Positions 32,522-44,902 of a stretch of DNA of 64,000 bases are shown piece after piece (position 1 is the first letter of the stretch; each line of letters starts with the position of its first letter). Under the pieces are notes generated by a model. That model made no database searches. It was not told the DNA's origin and saw only the letters and a program-made list of their open reading frames with translations. The position numbers were made by a program, and so were the translations under genes. Source of the stretch: Enterobacter hormaechei subsp. hoffmannii (GTDB lineage Bacteria > Pseudomonadota > Gammaproteobacteria > Enterobacterales > Enterobacteriaceae); contig NZ_CP017186.1 of NCBI RefSeq assembly GCF_001729745.1, forward strand, positions 4,092,001 through 4,156,000. Direction: 5' to 3'.

Positions 32522-34176
32522 TACCAGCTCCGGAATTTCGCAGGTGGGTTATACAGGCCGCCGGACCACTCAACGAGGTTAGCCACGCTGCCCGCAGCCA
32601 GCAGAGAGCGGGTGGCATCGGTACGACGAATGCCCATATCTTCCGGATACACAACCTTGCCGCTCTGGCGCAGTTCCGCCACGCGTTTGGCATCAACGCC
32701 CAGACCGATATCGGTGATACCCGCCACGGCGGCGACCATGGCGCGACGCTCTTCCAGATCTTTCGCCCGGTAGAGGTAAGCAATCCCCTCTTCCGTCAGC
32801 ACGTGGGTGACGTCATCGCCGTAAATCATAACCGGCGCCAGCGGCATGCCGGAGGCTTTCGCCACGTCTACGGCGTCGAGTTTCTCCACGAAGGTTGGCT
32901 TAACGCCCGCCTGGAAGGTTTCCACCATCTGCACAACCAGCTTTTTACCGCGCTGCATCGGGTCAGGCTCGGTGATCATGTTCAGCCAGGCCGGTGTGGC
33001 GTGGCGACGACCGTGCGGATCGTGGCCCATGTTTGGTGCGCCGCCGAAGCCGGAGAGACGGCCGCGGGTCACGGTTGAGGAGTTAGCGTAACCATCAACC
33101 TGTAGCGTGGAACCGATAAACATGTCGACCGCGTACTGACCAGCCAGCTGACAGAAGGCGCGGTTAGAGCGCATGGAGCCGTCAGCACCGGTAAAGAACA
33201 CGTCCGGACGGGCGCGGATGTACTCTTCCATCCCCAGCTCGCCGCCGAAGCAGTGGACGCTCTCCACCCAGCCGCTTTCGATGGCCGGGATCAGCGTTGG
33301 ATGCGGGTTCAAAGTCCAGTGTTTACAGATTTTGCCTTTGAGTCCGAGCTGTTCGCCGTAGGTTGGCAGCAGCAGTTCGATCGCTGCGGTATTAAAGCCA
33401 ATCCCGTGGTTCAGGGACTGCACCTGGTGTTCAGCGTAGATGCCTTTAATCGCCATCATCGCCATCAGGATGTGTTCCTGTTTAATCAGGCGCGGGTCGC
33501 GGGTGAAGAGCGGCTCAATAAAGAACGGCTTGTCCGCCACCACCACGTAATCGATCCACGAGCCCGGAATATCGACGCGCGGCAGGTCGCACTCGTCGTC
33601 CACCAGCTCGTTCACCTGTGCGATGACGATGCCGTCGTGGAACGCGGCGGCTTCCACCAGCGCCGGGGTATCTTCGGTACTCGCCCCGGTGTAGAGGTTA
33701 CCTTTACGGTCTGCTTTAAAACCGGCAATCAGCGCCACGTTTGGCGAAAGGTCGACGTATAAACGTGAGTAGAGTTCGATGTAGGTGTGAATCGCCCCGA
33801 TTTCGAGCTGACCATCCTCCAGCAGCTGCGAAATGCGCAGGCTTTGCGTACCGGAGAAGGAGAAGTCGAGCTTGCGGGCGATGCCTTTCTCAAAGATGTC
33901 CAGATGTTCGCTGCGGCCCACGCTCGGCATGATCATATGCAGATCGTGCACGATTTGCGGGTTCACTTCGGCCAGTGAACGGGAAAGGAAATCCGCCTGC
34001 TTCTGGTTGTTGCCTTCCAGAACGACTTTGTCGCCTGGTGCGATCAGTTTTTCCAGCATGGCGACAAGATCGCCGGTTGGCAGTACCTTGCCCTGCACCG
34101 GTACGGACGCCAGACGACGCGCTTTCTCGCTGCGTCGGGTGTTCCATTGCCGGGTGGGTGTTTGCCCAGATAACAT
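32521..34176 (-). CDS. mdcA: malonate decarboxylase alpha subunit (acetyl-S-ACP:malonate ACP transferase)
   Basis: MdcA (551 residues) swaps acetyl for malonate on MdcC, giving malonyl-ACP and free acetate. The sequence has the coenzyme A transferase-like layout with glycine-rich segments (L-S-G-F-G-G-A-P-N-M-G-H-D near 390). It is the first gene of the operon, with a strong SD (AGGAGG) 8 nt before the ATG and the divergent yheT promoter region upstream. Confidence 0.96.
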   Translation of the reverse strand: MLSGQTPTRQWNTRRSEKARRLASVPVQGKVLPTGDLVAMLEKLIAPGDKVVLEGNNQKQADFLSRSLAEVNPQIVHDLHMIMPSVGRSEHLDIFEKGIARKLDFSFSGTQSLRISQLLEDGQLEIGAIHTYIELYSRLYVDLSPNVALIAGFKADRKGNLYTGASTEDTPALVEAAAFHDGIVIAQVNELVDDECDLPRVDIPGSWIDYVVVADKPFFIEPLFTRDPRLIKQEHILMAMMAIKGIYAEHQVQSLNHGIGFNTAAIELLLPTYGEQLGLKGKICKHWTLNPHPTLIPAIESGWVESVHCFGGELGMEEYIRARPDVFFTGADGSMRSNRAFCQLAGQYAVDMFIGSTLQVDGYANSSTVTRGRLSGFGGAPNMGHDPHGRRHATPAWLNMITEPDPMQRGKKLVVQMVETFQAGVKPTFVEKLDAVDVAKASGMPLAPVMIYGDDVTHVLTEEGIAYLYRAKDLEERRAMVAAVAGITDIGLGVDAKRVAELRQSGKVVYPEDMGIRRTDATRSLLAAGSVANLVEWSGGLYNPPAKFRSW

Positions 34177-34255
34177 TATTAACCTCCTGATTCAGCACAT
34201 CATTCTGATTTGCTTAACGTTGAGTAAAGTGTGCGCTCTGGTGAGAAAGGCATCA

Positions 34256-34295
34256 ATTAAGCGTAGGACGTAATCATTAGCCTGAGAGTAATAAT
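34256..34295. promoter_or_regulatory. candidate MdcR operator
   Basis: ATTA-N11-TAAT (34256-34274) fits the LysR T-N11-A box and continues as a partial palindrome (AAGCGT/ACGTAA inside). A second ATTA-N9-TAAT (34276-34292) follows directly, an arrangement like paired recognition and activation sites. Both lie in the 228-bp gap between mdcA and yheT, 80-115 bp upstream of mdcA. Confidence 0.6.
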
Positions 34296-34404
34296 CAAGG
34301 TAAAGAAATGTGATCGGGATCAGTTCATGTTTCGGAAAAACGGGCTAAACGGGGTACAATTCGGAAGGTATAGTTAATTTCTGACAAGAATCAGCATCGC
34401 CCTT

Positions 34405-35427
34405 ATGACCCAAATCATTCCTTCAGACTTCGACATTGCAGCCGAAGAGAGCGCAGAGTTCGTGCCCATGCGCGGTGTGGCTAACCCTCACCTGCAAACC
34501 ATGCTGCCGCGCCTGATCCGCCGCAAGGTGCAGTTCAACCCCCACTGGCAGCGCATTGACCTGCCGGACGGTGACTTTTTGGATCTCGCCTGGAGCGAAG
34601 ATCCGGATCGGGCCAGACATAAACCCCGTCTGGTGGTGTTTCACGGCCTGGAAGGCAGCCTGCACAGCCCTTACGCACACGGTCTCATTGAGGCGGCGAA
34701 AGCCCGCGGCTGGCTTGGGGTGGTGATGCATTTTCGCGGATGCAGCGGCGAGCCTAACCGTCAGAACCGCATTTATCACTCGGGTGAAACCGAGGACGGC
34801 TCCTGGTTCCTGCGCTGGCTAAGAGACAATTTCGGCGAAGCACCAACGGCAGCGGTGGGGTATTCGCTGGGCGGGAATATGCTGGCCTGCCTGCTGGCGA
34901 AGGAGAGCGACGCCGTACCGCTGGATGCGGCGGTGATTGTCTCTGCGCCCTTTATGCTGGAGCAGTGCAGTTATCATATGGAAAAGGGATTTTCGCGGGT
35001 CTATCAACGCTACCTGCTCAACCTGCTGAAAGCCAACGCCGCGCGTAAACTTAAGGCCTATCCGGATACGCTGCCTGTGACGCTGCAACAGCTCAAACGC
35101 GTGAAGCGTCTGCGCGAGTTTGATGATTTGATCACCTCGAAAATTCACGGCTTTGCCGATGCGATTGACTATTACCGTCAGTGCAGCGCCATGCCTTTAC
35201 TGAATCAAATCACGAAACCCACGCTGATTATCCACGCCAAAGACGATCCGTTTATGGATCATCACTCGATCCCCGCCCCTGACTATCTGCCGGATAACGT
35301 GGAGTATCAGCTCACCGAGTTCGGCGGGCACGTGGGCTTTGTTGGCGGCACGCTGCGTCGGCCAAAAATGTGGCTTGAGACGCGTATACCCGACTGGTTA
35401 ACGGCCTATCTGGACGGTAAAAAATGA
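34405..35427 (+). CDS. yheT: alpha/beta hydrolase YheT
   Basis: YheT (340 residues) belongs to the alpha/beta hydrolases of the AB-hydrolase YheT/YMC0 type. The nucleophile elbow G-Y-S-L-G-G-N-M is near residue 153, and the acid and histidine are in D-D-P-F-M-D and G-G-H-V-G-F (about 280-310). The substrate is unknown, probably an ester. It overlaps yheU by 4 nt and is likely in a yheT-yheU-prkB operon. Confidence 0.92.
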   Translation: MTQIIPSDFDIAAEESAEFVPMRGVANPHLQTMLPRLIRRKVQFNPHWQRIDLPDGDFLDLAWSEDPDRARHKPRLVVFHGLEGSLHSPYAHGLIEAAKARGWLGVVMHFRGCSGEPNRQNRIYHSGETEDGSWFLRWLRDNFGEAPTAAVGYSLGGNMLACLLAKESDAVPLDAAVIVSAPFMLEQCSYHMEKGFSRVYQRYLLNLLKANAARKLKAYPDTLPVTLQQLKRVKRLREFDDLITSKIHGFADAIDYYRQCSAMPLLNQITKPTLIIHAKDDPFMDHHSIPAPDYLPDNVEYQLTEFGGHVGFVGGTLRRPKMWLETRIPDWLTAYLDGKK

Positions 35428-35642
35428 TTATTCCCTGGCAGGATCTCTCTCCCGACACGCTCGATAATCTGATTGAAAGCTTTGTCTTGCGCGAAGGCAC
35501 CGATTATGGTGAACATGAACGTTCGCTTGAACAAAAGGTCAGCGATGTGAAGCGCCAGCTTAAAAGCGGCGACGTGGTGCTGGTATGGTCCGAACTGCAT
35601 GAGACGGTGAATATCATGCCCCGCAACGCGTTTCATGGCTGA
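35424..35642 (+). CDS. yheU: conserved protein YheU
   Basis: A 72-residue protein of the YheU family ([13 protein letters not shown] start), acidic N-terminal half, of unknown function. Its start overlaps the yheT stop (ATGA), and prkB follows by 29 nt. Confidence 0.92.
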   Translation: MIIPWQDLSPDTLDNLIESFVLREGTDYGEHERSLEQKVSDVKRQLKSGDVVLVWSELHETVNIMPRNAFHG

Positions 35643-35671
35643 TCTTACACTTTTCCAGTCAGGGAGTTGCT

Positions 35672-36541
35672 ATGTCTGCCAGACATCCGGTTATTGCCGT
35701 TACGGGTTCGAGTGGGGCGGGAACCACTACCACCAGCCTCGCCTTCCGCAAGATTTTCGCCCAGCTTAACTTACGGGCGGCAGAGGTAGAGGGCGACAGC
35801 TTTCACCGCTACACGCGCCCGGAGATGGATATGGCCATCCGCAAGGCGCGCGATCTGGGTAAACACATCAGCTATTTTGGCCCGGAGGCCAATGACTTCG
35901 GCCTGCTGGAGCAAACCTTCCGTGAATACGGGCAGAGCGGCACCGGGCAGTCCCGCAAGTATCTCCACACCTACGATGAAGCCGTGCCCTGGAACCAGGT
36001 CCCCGGCACGTTCACGCCCTGGCAGCCGCTGCCGGAACCGACTGACGTGCTGTTTTACGAAGGATTGCACGGCGGCGTGGTGACGCCTCAGCACGACGTG
36101 GCGCGCCATGTGGATTTGCTGGTGGGGGTGGTGCCGATTGTTAACCTTGAGTGGATCCAGAAGCTGACGCGTGACATGAGCGAGCGCGGCCATTCGCGAG
36201 AGGCGGTAATGGATTCGGTGGTGCGCTCCATGGAAGATTACATCAACTTCCTGACGCCGCAGTTCTCCCGAACCCACATTAACTTCCAGCGCGTCCCCAC
36301 CGTGGACACCTCCAACCCGTTCGCCGCAAAAAGCATCCCTTCCCTGGACGAGAGCTTTGTGGTGATCCACTTCCGCAACCTGGAAGGCATTGATTACCCC
36401 TGGCTGCTGGCGATGCTACAAGGTTCGTTTATTTCGCACATGAATACGTTAGTGGTACCGGGCGGAAAAATGGGGCTGGCGATGGAGCTGATCATGACGC
36501 CACTGGTGCAGCGGCTGATGGAAGGAAAGCAAATCGCGTGA
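35672..36541 (+). CDS. prkB: phosphoribulokinase-like protein PrkB
   Basis: PrkB (289 residues) is of the class I phosphoribulokinase family. The nucleotide loop G-S-S-G-A-G-T-T-T-T (about 12-21) has no lysine, which is normal for bacterial phosphoribulokinases. Conserved D-S-F-H-R-Y and E-G-L-H-G-G are present. There are no RuBisCO genes in view and enterics lack the Calvin cycle, so the real substrate is unclear. Confidence 0.93.
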   Translation: MSARHPVIAVTGSSGAGTTTTSLAFRKIFAQLNLRAAEVEGDSFHRYTRPEMDMAIRKARDLGKHISYFGPEANDFGLLEQTFREYGQSGTGQSRKYLHTYDEAVPWNQVPGTFTPWQPLPEPTDVLFYEGLHGGVVTPQHDVARHVDLLVGVVPIVNLEWIQKLTRDMSERGHSREAVMDSVVRSMEDYINFLTPQFSRTHINFQRVPTVDTSNPFAAKSIPSLDESFVVIHFRNLEGIDYPWLLAMLQGSFISHMNTLVVPGGKMGLAMELIMTPLVQRLMEGKQIA

Positions 36542-36549
36542 GTTGTTTT

Positions 36550-36621
36550 GCCCGGTGGCGCTGCGCTTACCGGGCCTACGGGCGTGCTTTTGTAGGGCGG
36601 GTAAGCGAAGCGCCACCCGCC
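36550..36621. repeat. paired REP elements (BIME)
   Basis: Inverted REP palindromes GCCCGGTGGCGCTGCGCTTA...GGGCCTACGG and TGTAGGGCGGGTAAGCGAAG...CCACCCGCC fill the gap between the convergent prkB and yhfA. Confidence 0.85.
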
Positions 36622-36626
36622 AAAAA

Positions 36627-37031
36627 TTAAGCCTCGATCACTTCATACGAATGGGTGATGTTTACCGCTTTCTCCAGCATTAGCGCCACAGAGCAGTATT
36701 TCTCCGCAGACAGGTCAACCGCACGCGAGACCGCCGCATCCTTCAGTTCTTTGCCGGTGACGATAAAGTGCAGATTAATATGCGTGAACAGACGTGGCGC
36801 CTCTTCGCGACGTTCTGACGTCAGCTTCACTTCACAATCGGTCACGTCATGACGGCCTTTTTGCAGGATCGACACCACGTCGATCGCGCTGCATCCACCT
36901 GCCGCCATCAGCACCATTTCCATCGGGCTTGGAGCTTTATCGCCGGAGTTGCCATCCATCAAAACCTGGTGCCCGGAAGCAGACTCGCCCAGGAACGTTA
37001 ACCCTTCAACCCATTTCACACGCGCTTGCAT
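36627..37031 (-). CDS. yhfA: OsmC family protein YhfA
   Basis: YhfA (134 residues from M-Q-A-R-V-K-W-V-E-G) is an OsmC/Ohr-type protein. The paired cysteines lie in A-A-G-G-C-S-A-I-D (about 47) and E-K-Y-C-S-V-A-L-M (about 114), as in peroxide-reducing relatives; activity of YhfA itself is unproven. A GTG two codons upstream is rejected because GGAG would then be only 3 nt away. It is divergent from crp. Confidence 0.94.
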   Translation of the reverse strand: MQARVKWVEGLTFLGESASGHQVLMDGNSGDKAPSPMEMVLMAAGGCSAIDVVSILQKGRHDVTDCEVKLTSERREEAPRLFTHINLHFIVTGKELKDAAVSRAVDLSAEKYCSVALMLEKAVNITHSYEVIEA

Positions 37032-37341
37032 ATTCACTCACTCCAACGTTGCATTTTTTATGACAGATTACGTGTACGTTACATTTCTCGCAACGGAAGG
37101 CGACCTGCGTCATGCTGAAGCGAGACACCAGGAGACACGCGGCGAAAGCTATGCTAAAACACTCTGGATGCTACAGTAATACATTGACGTTACACATGTA
37201 TGCAGAGGACATCAAACTTTACTGGCTGCGAAACGTTACGACAGCCGACTTCCCAGGTATGGGTAAGAATTCGATTGCAACCCCAGAGTCCGGATGCATC
37301 TTATGACTCTGGTGACAGCTTATAACAGAGGATAACAGCGC
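37032..37341 (+). promoter_or_regulatory. yhfA-crp divergent control region
   Basis: This 310-bp gap has no gene. A candidate crp -10 TATGCT (37150-37155) sits where E. coli crp P1 maps. About 42 bp past the inferred start is TGCAG-N6-TCAAA (37201-37216), the counterpart of the E. coli repressing CRP site (TGCAA-N6-TCACA as I recall), with a weaker right half. The SD region AGAGGATAAC precedes the crp ATG. The coordinates of the start are inferred. Confidence 0.55.
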
Positions 37342-37974
37342 ATGGTGCTTGGCAAACCGCAAACAGACCCGACTCTCGAATGGTTCTTGTCTCATTGCCA
37401 CATTCATAAGTACCCATCAAAGAGCACGCTGATTCACCAGGGTGAAAAAGCGGAAACGTTGTATTACATCGTTAAAGGCTCGGTGGCCGTGCTGATCAAA
37501 GATGAAGAAGGGAAAGAGATGATCCTTTCTTATCTGAACCAGGGCGATTTTATCGGTGAACTGGGCCTGTTTGAAGAAGGCCAGGAACGTAGCGCCTGGG
37601 TTCGTGCAAAAACAGCATGTGAAGTGGCTGAAATTTCTTACAAGAAATTCCGTCAGCTGATTCAGGTCAACCCTGACATCCTGATGCGTCTTTCTTCCCA
37701 GATGGCACGCCGTCTGCAAGTGACCTCTGAGAAGGTGGGTAACCTCGCCTTCCTGGACGTGACCGGTCGTATCGCGCAGACTCTGTTGAACCTGGCGAAA
37801 CAGCCAGACGCCATGACCCACCCTGACGGTATGCAAATTAAAATTACCCGCCAGGAAATCGGTCAGATCGTCGGCTGCTCCCGTGAAACAGTGGGCCGTA
37901 TCCTGAAGATGCTGGAAGATCAAAACCTGATCTCCGCCCACGGTAAAACCATCGTGGTTTACGGGACCCGTTAA
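37342..37974 (+). CDS. crp: cAMP receptor protein (catabolite regulator)
   Basis: CRP (210 residues) has the cAMP-binding beta-roll with G-E-L-G-L-F-E-E-G and R82-S83 (E-R-S-A-W-V-R-A), T127-S128 at the dimer interface and the DNA helix [15 protein letters not shown] (about 169-183). It is essentially identical to the E. coli protein. It activates catabolic operons when cAMP is high, and a good CRP box occurs in this window at 43421. Confidence 0.99.
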   Translation: MVLGKPQTDPTLEWFLSHCHIHKYPSKSTLIHQGEKAETLYYIVKGSVAVLIKDEEGKEMILSYLNQGDFIGELGLFEEGQERSAWVRAKTACEVAEISYKKFRQLIQVNPDILMRLSSQMARRLQVTSEKVGNLAFLDVTGRIAQTLLNLAKQPDAMTHPDGMQIKITRQEIGQIVGCSRETVGRILKMLEDQNLISAHGKTIVVYGTR

Positions 37975-37981
37975 TTCCGGT

Positions 37982-38019
37982 AAAACGGCGTGCCGCCGCA
38001 GGGTGGCACGCCGTTTTTG
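37982..38019 (+). terminator. crp terminator
   Basis: A perfect 10-bp stem (ACGGCGTGCC 37985-37994, GGCACGCCGT 38005-38014), 10-nt loop and T5 follow the crp stop. Confidence 0.93.
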
Positions 38020-38031
38020 TCTCTACTCCTT

Positions 38032-41407
<3,376 letters not shown>

Positions 41408-41423
41408 ACAAGGCAACAGATAT

Positions 41424-41987
41424 TCAGCGATTAAGGAAATTGGCCAGCAGCGCGTGCCCCTGTTCGCTGAGAATGCTTTCCGGGTGGAACTGCACCCCTT
41501 CCAGATCGTACTCGCGGTGGCGAATGCCCATGATTTCCCGGGTCGCACTCCAGGCGGTCACTTCAAAGTCTGCGGGCAGGGTCGGCGGATCAATCACCAG
41601 AGAATGGTAGCGCGTCACGGTTAACGGATTGTTTAGCCCCAGGAATACGCCGGTACCGGTGTGCGTGATCGGTGAGGTTTTGCCGTGCATGACTTTCGCG
41701 GCACGGACAATGGTGGCGCCAAAGACCTGCGCAATGGCCTGGTGACCCAGGCAGACGCCCAGAATCGGCAGCTTGCCCGCATAGTGGCGGATTACCTCCA
41801 GCGAGATGCCGGACTCCGACGGCGTACACGGCCCGGGCGAAATCACGATTTTCTGGGGCGCCAGCGCGTCAATGTCAGCCAGCGCGATCTCATCGTTACG
41901 GCGGACAACCACCTCTGCCCCCAGCTCACAAAAATACTGGTAAAGGTTCCAGGTAAAGGAATCGTAGTTATCAATCAGCAGAATCAT
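41424..41987 (-). CDS. pabA: aminodeoxychorismate synthase amidotransferase subunit
   Basis: PabA (187 residues) gives ammonia from glutamine to PabB for p-aminobenzoate and folate. It is a class I amidotransferase with catalytic C79 in L-G-V-C-L-G-H-Q and the H-E pair in Q-F-H-P-E-S-I-L near 168. It lies 30 nt after the yhfG-fic gene and 87 nt before argD, the same neighbours as E. coli fic-pabA-argD. Confidence 0.96.
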   Translation of the reverse strand: MILLIDNYDSFTWNLYQYFCELGAEVVVRRNDEIALADIDALAPQKIVISPGPCTPSESGISLEVIRHYAGKLPILGVCLGHQAIAQVFGATIVRAAKVMHGKTSPITHTGTGVFLGLNNPLTVTRYHSLVIDPPTLPADFEVTAWSATREIMGIRHREYDLEGVQFHPESILSEQGHALLANFLNR

Positions 41988-42017
41988 GGCGGCTCCTGAA
42001 AAAATGGCCGCCCTATT

Positions 42018-42602
42018 TTACTCAGATCCCCGCGCTTCGCTCACAACTTTGGCAAAGATAGCATTCAGGGCGGTCAGATCACCCATCGCCCCGCTCTGGT
42101 TGGCAGATGCCCAGTCGTCCGGGTCGATCCCCTGCCAGTTCAGCACGTAGCCCGCATGGATCGCCAGCTGTTCAAAGAAGATCCGCTGAGCCACGCCATT
42201 ACCGCTCATAAACGGATGTAGCATGTTGATTTCACAGTAGTAATGACTGATTCTGTCTGTAAACTCTTCTTTCTGAAGGCCCACCAGATATTTATCGCTT
42301 TCCAGCGAAGCCATCAGCTCATTACCCACCTTCTCGATGTACTCGAAATGGCAAAATGGAATGTCGCCCTTGGAGATATCGGCGGTGCGCAGCTCGCCAG
42401 CGCCTTTCATTTCGTTGCGGAATAAATGGCGGTGAATAAGGCACAGATGGGGTAAACCCGGTGCAGAAGGCCCCAGTGCCAGCATCTCGATATCGGGTTT
42501 AGCGGGACCCTTGCCTTTTTCAAGGAGGCAACTGGCCTGAAGATTGACGCTACGCTGTTGCTCCCAGAGTCGGGATTTTTGCTTGTCGGTGAGTTTTTTC
42601 AC
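42018..42602 (-). CDS. fused YhfG-Fic protein (antitoxin N-terminus on a Fic domain)
   Basis: The 194-residue product is a hybrid. Residues 1-30 (M-K-K-L-T-D-K-Q-K-S-R-L-W-E through L-L-E-K-G) match the start of YhfG, the FicA-type antitoxin that in E. coli is a separate 55-residue gene upstream of fic. From about residue 41 (L-A-L-G-P-S-A-P-G-L-P-H-L) to the end (V-S-E-A-R-G-S-E) it matches Fic, the AMP-transferase toxin, lacking its first about 50 residues. The inhibitory helix motif S-x3-E-(G/N) is S24-C-L-L-E28-K29. The Fic motif at 129-140 reads H-P-F-M-S-G-N-G-V-A-Q-R: the catalytic H129, N135, G136 and distal R140 remain, but the metal-binding D/E is S133. The usual F-x-W-A-G segment has become M-K-G-A-G. 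Translation starts at GTG with GGGAGG upstream. It may be self-inhibited, inactive or a decaying remnant. Confidence 0.8.
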   Translation of the reverse strand: MKKLTDKQKSRLWEQQRSVNLQASCLLEKGKGPAKPDIEMLALGPSAPGLPHLCLIHRHLFRNEMKGAGELRTADISKGDIPFCHFEYIEKVGNELMASLESDKYLVGLQKEEFTDRISHYYCEINMLHPFMSGNGVAQRIFFEQLAIHAGYVLNWQGIDPDDWASANQSGAMGDLTALNAIFAKVVSEARGSE

Positions 42603-42707
42603 TACGCCTCCCTGAATAGTCCGTTTGCCACAAGTATAAGCAGCAAAACGCGCTTTCGCAGGGAGGGCGGAAAGACACGGGCAGGATGTGCCCGTGTGAG
42701 GGAACGA

Positions 42708-43289
<582 letters not shown>

Positions 43290-43417
43290 TTAACAAAGCG
43301 CAGTATAAAAAGCGAATGGCTTGATTCTAAAGAGCAGTATGACCCCAGACCAGTCTTTTACCTAATTTTACGAAATTGAAACAATTATTACCGCGCAAAC
43401 GATTGTTCACCCCGCGA

Positions 43418-43440
43418 TATAATGTGATCTCCATCACGTT
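43418..43440. promoter_or_regulatory. CRP box in the ppiA-tsgA gap
   Basis: TGTGA-TCTCCA-TCACG (43423-43438) is a near-perfect CRP site with the correct 6-bp spacer. A TATAAT overlaps its left end (43418-43423). The site is about 143 bp from the ppiA ATG and 121 bp from tsgA. It likely serves ppiA, known to be CRP/CytR controlled, but could act on either gene. Confidence 0.75.
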
Positions 43441-43558
43441 AAAGCCTGCAATTGTGCTCAATATTTTCTGAAAAGATTTAATTAGATCACTTTCGCGACT
43501 AAAATCTGCCCGCTCAAACGCAGTCATTGCGTTTTTCTTTACTTTTAACAGGCCAGAC

Positions 43559-44743
43559 ATGACTAACAGCAATCGCATCAAGCTCACATGGATCAGCTTC
43601 TTCTCCTACGCCCTGACCGGCGCGTTGGTGATCGTCACCGGGATGGTGATGGGAAATATCGCAGACTACTTCCAGTTGCCCGTTTCCAGCATGAGCAATA
43701 CCTTCACTTTCCTGAACGCGGGGATCCTGATCTCTATTTTCCTTAATGCCTGGCTGATGGAAATCGTGCCGCTGAAAACCCAGCTGCGCTTCGGCTTCGT
43801 GCTGATGGTTGCCGCCGTGGCGGGCCTGGTGCTGAGCCACAGCATCGCCCTCTTCTCTGCCGCCATGTTCGTGCTGGGCCTGGTGAGCGGGATCACCATG
43901 TCGATCGGTACGTTCCTGATCACCCATATGTATGAAGGCCGCCAGCGCGGCGCGCGTCTGCTGTTCACCGACTCCTTCTTCAGCATGGCCGGGATGATTT
44001 TCCCGATGGTCGCCGCGTATCTTCTGGCGCGCAGCATTGAGTGGTACTGGGTGTACGCCTGCATTGGTCTGGTCTATGTCGCGATCTTTATTCTCACCTT
44101 CGGCTGCGAGTTCCCGGTGCTGGGCAAAAAAGCGCAGACCACGTCTGAGCCAGTTGCGAAAGAAAAATGGGGTATCGGCGTACTGTTCCTTTCCATCGCC
44201 GCGCTGTGTTACATCCTGGGCCAGCTGGGCTTTATCTCCTGGGTTCCTGAGTATGCGAAAGGTCTGGGCATGAGTCTGAACGACGCGGGTAAACTGGTGA
44301 GCGATTTCTGGATGTCTTACATGTTCGGCATGTGGGCGTTTAGCTTTATCCTGCGCTTCTTCGACCTGCAACGGATCCTGACCGTTCTGGCGGGTCTGGC
44401 AACCGTGCTGATGTATCTGTTCATCAACGGTTCCCCGGAGCATATGCCGTGGTTCATCCTGACCCTGGGCTTCTTCTCCAGCGCGATTTATACCTCGATC
44501 ATCACCCTTGGCTCTCTTCAGACCAAAGTGGCCTCGCCAAAGCTGGTGAACTTCGTGCTGACCTGCGGCACCATCGGCACCATGCTGACCTTCGTGGTCA
44601 CGGGCCCAATTGTGGCGCATAGCGGCCCGCTGGCGGCGCTGCATACCGCTAACGGTCTGTACGCCGTGGTGTTCATCATGTGTTTCGTGCTGGGCTTTGT
44701 GACCCGTCACCGTCAACACAACCCGGCAACAGCTACCCACTAA
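43559..44743 (+). CDS. tsgA: MFS transporter TsgA
   Basis: TsgA (394 residues) is a 12-segment major-facilitator protein with a central cytoplasmic loop near 185-205 ([10 protein letters not shown]). Its substrate is unknown; in Salmonella it was found as a tellurite/selenite-inducible gene. It precedes nirB in the same direction but is separated by a terminator. Confidence 0.94.
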   Translation: MTNSNRIKLTWISFFSYALTGALVIVTGMVMGNIADYFQLPVSSMSNTFTFLNAGILISIFLNAWLMEIVPLKTQLRFGFVLMVAAVAGLVLSHSIALFSAAMFVLGLVSGITMSIGTFLITHMYEGRQRGARLLFTDSFFSMAGMIFPMVAAYLLARSIEWYWVYACIGLVYVAIFILTFGCEFPVLGKKAQTTSEPVAKEKWGIGVLFLSIAALCYILGQLGFISWVPEYAKGLGMSLNDAGKLVSDFWMSYMFGMWAFSFILRFFDLQRILTVLAGLATVLMYLFINGSPEHMPWFILTLGFFSSAIYTSIITLGSLQTKVASPKLVNFVLTCGTIGTMLTFVVTGPIVAHSGPLAALHTANGLYAVVFIMCFVLGFVTRHRQHNPATATH

Positions 44744-44750
44744 TCGCCGT

Positions 44751-44779
44751 AACCCCTTTGCGTACTGCAAAGGGGTTTT
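44751..44779 (+). terminator. tsgA terminator
   Basis: A perfect 11-bp stem AACCCCTTTGC/GCAAAGGGGTT (44751-44761, 44767-44777) with a 5-nt loop and T tail follows tsgA. Confidence 0.88.
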
Positions 44780-44902
44780 CTCCTGCTCACCCGCCCTGCC
44801 CGCCGATGGGTAAAAAACCCCACCAAAATTGTGCGAAAAACAAGCAAGCACAAAAATCAAACAATATCCGTAACTTATAAAAATCCTGACAAATCATAGA
44901 TA

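Noticed and set aside
35708..35740. PrkB nucleotide loop lacks the Walker lysine (G-S-S-G-A-G-T-T), looking like a dead kinase
   Set aside because: Bacterial class I phosphoribulokinases normally have G-A-G-T in this loop, so the residue is not missing in its family.
37990..38031. Extended YhfK start at 37990
   Set aside because: It would lie in the crp terminator stem, has no ribosome site, and would lengthen the protein beyond the known form.
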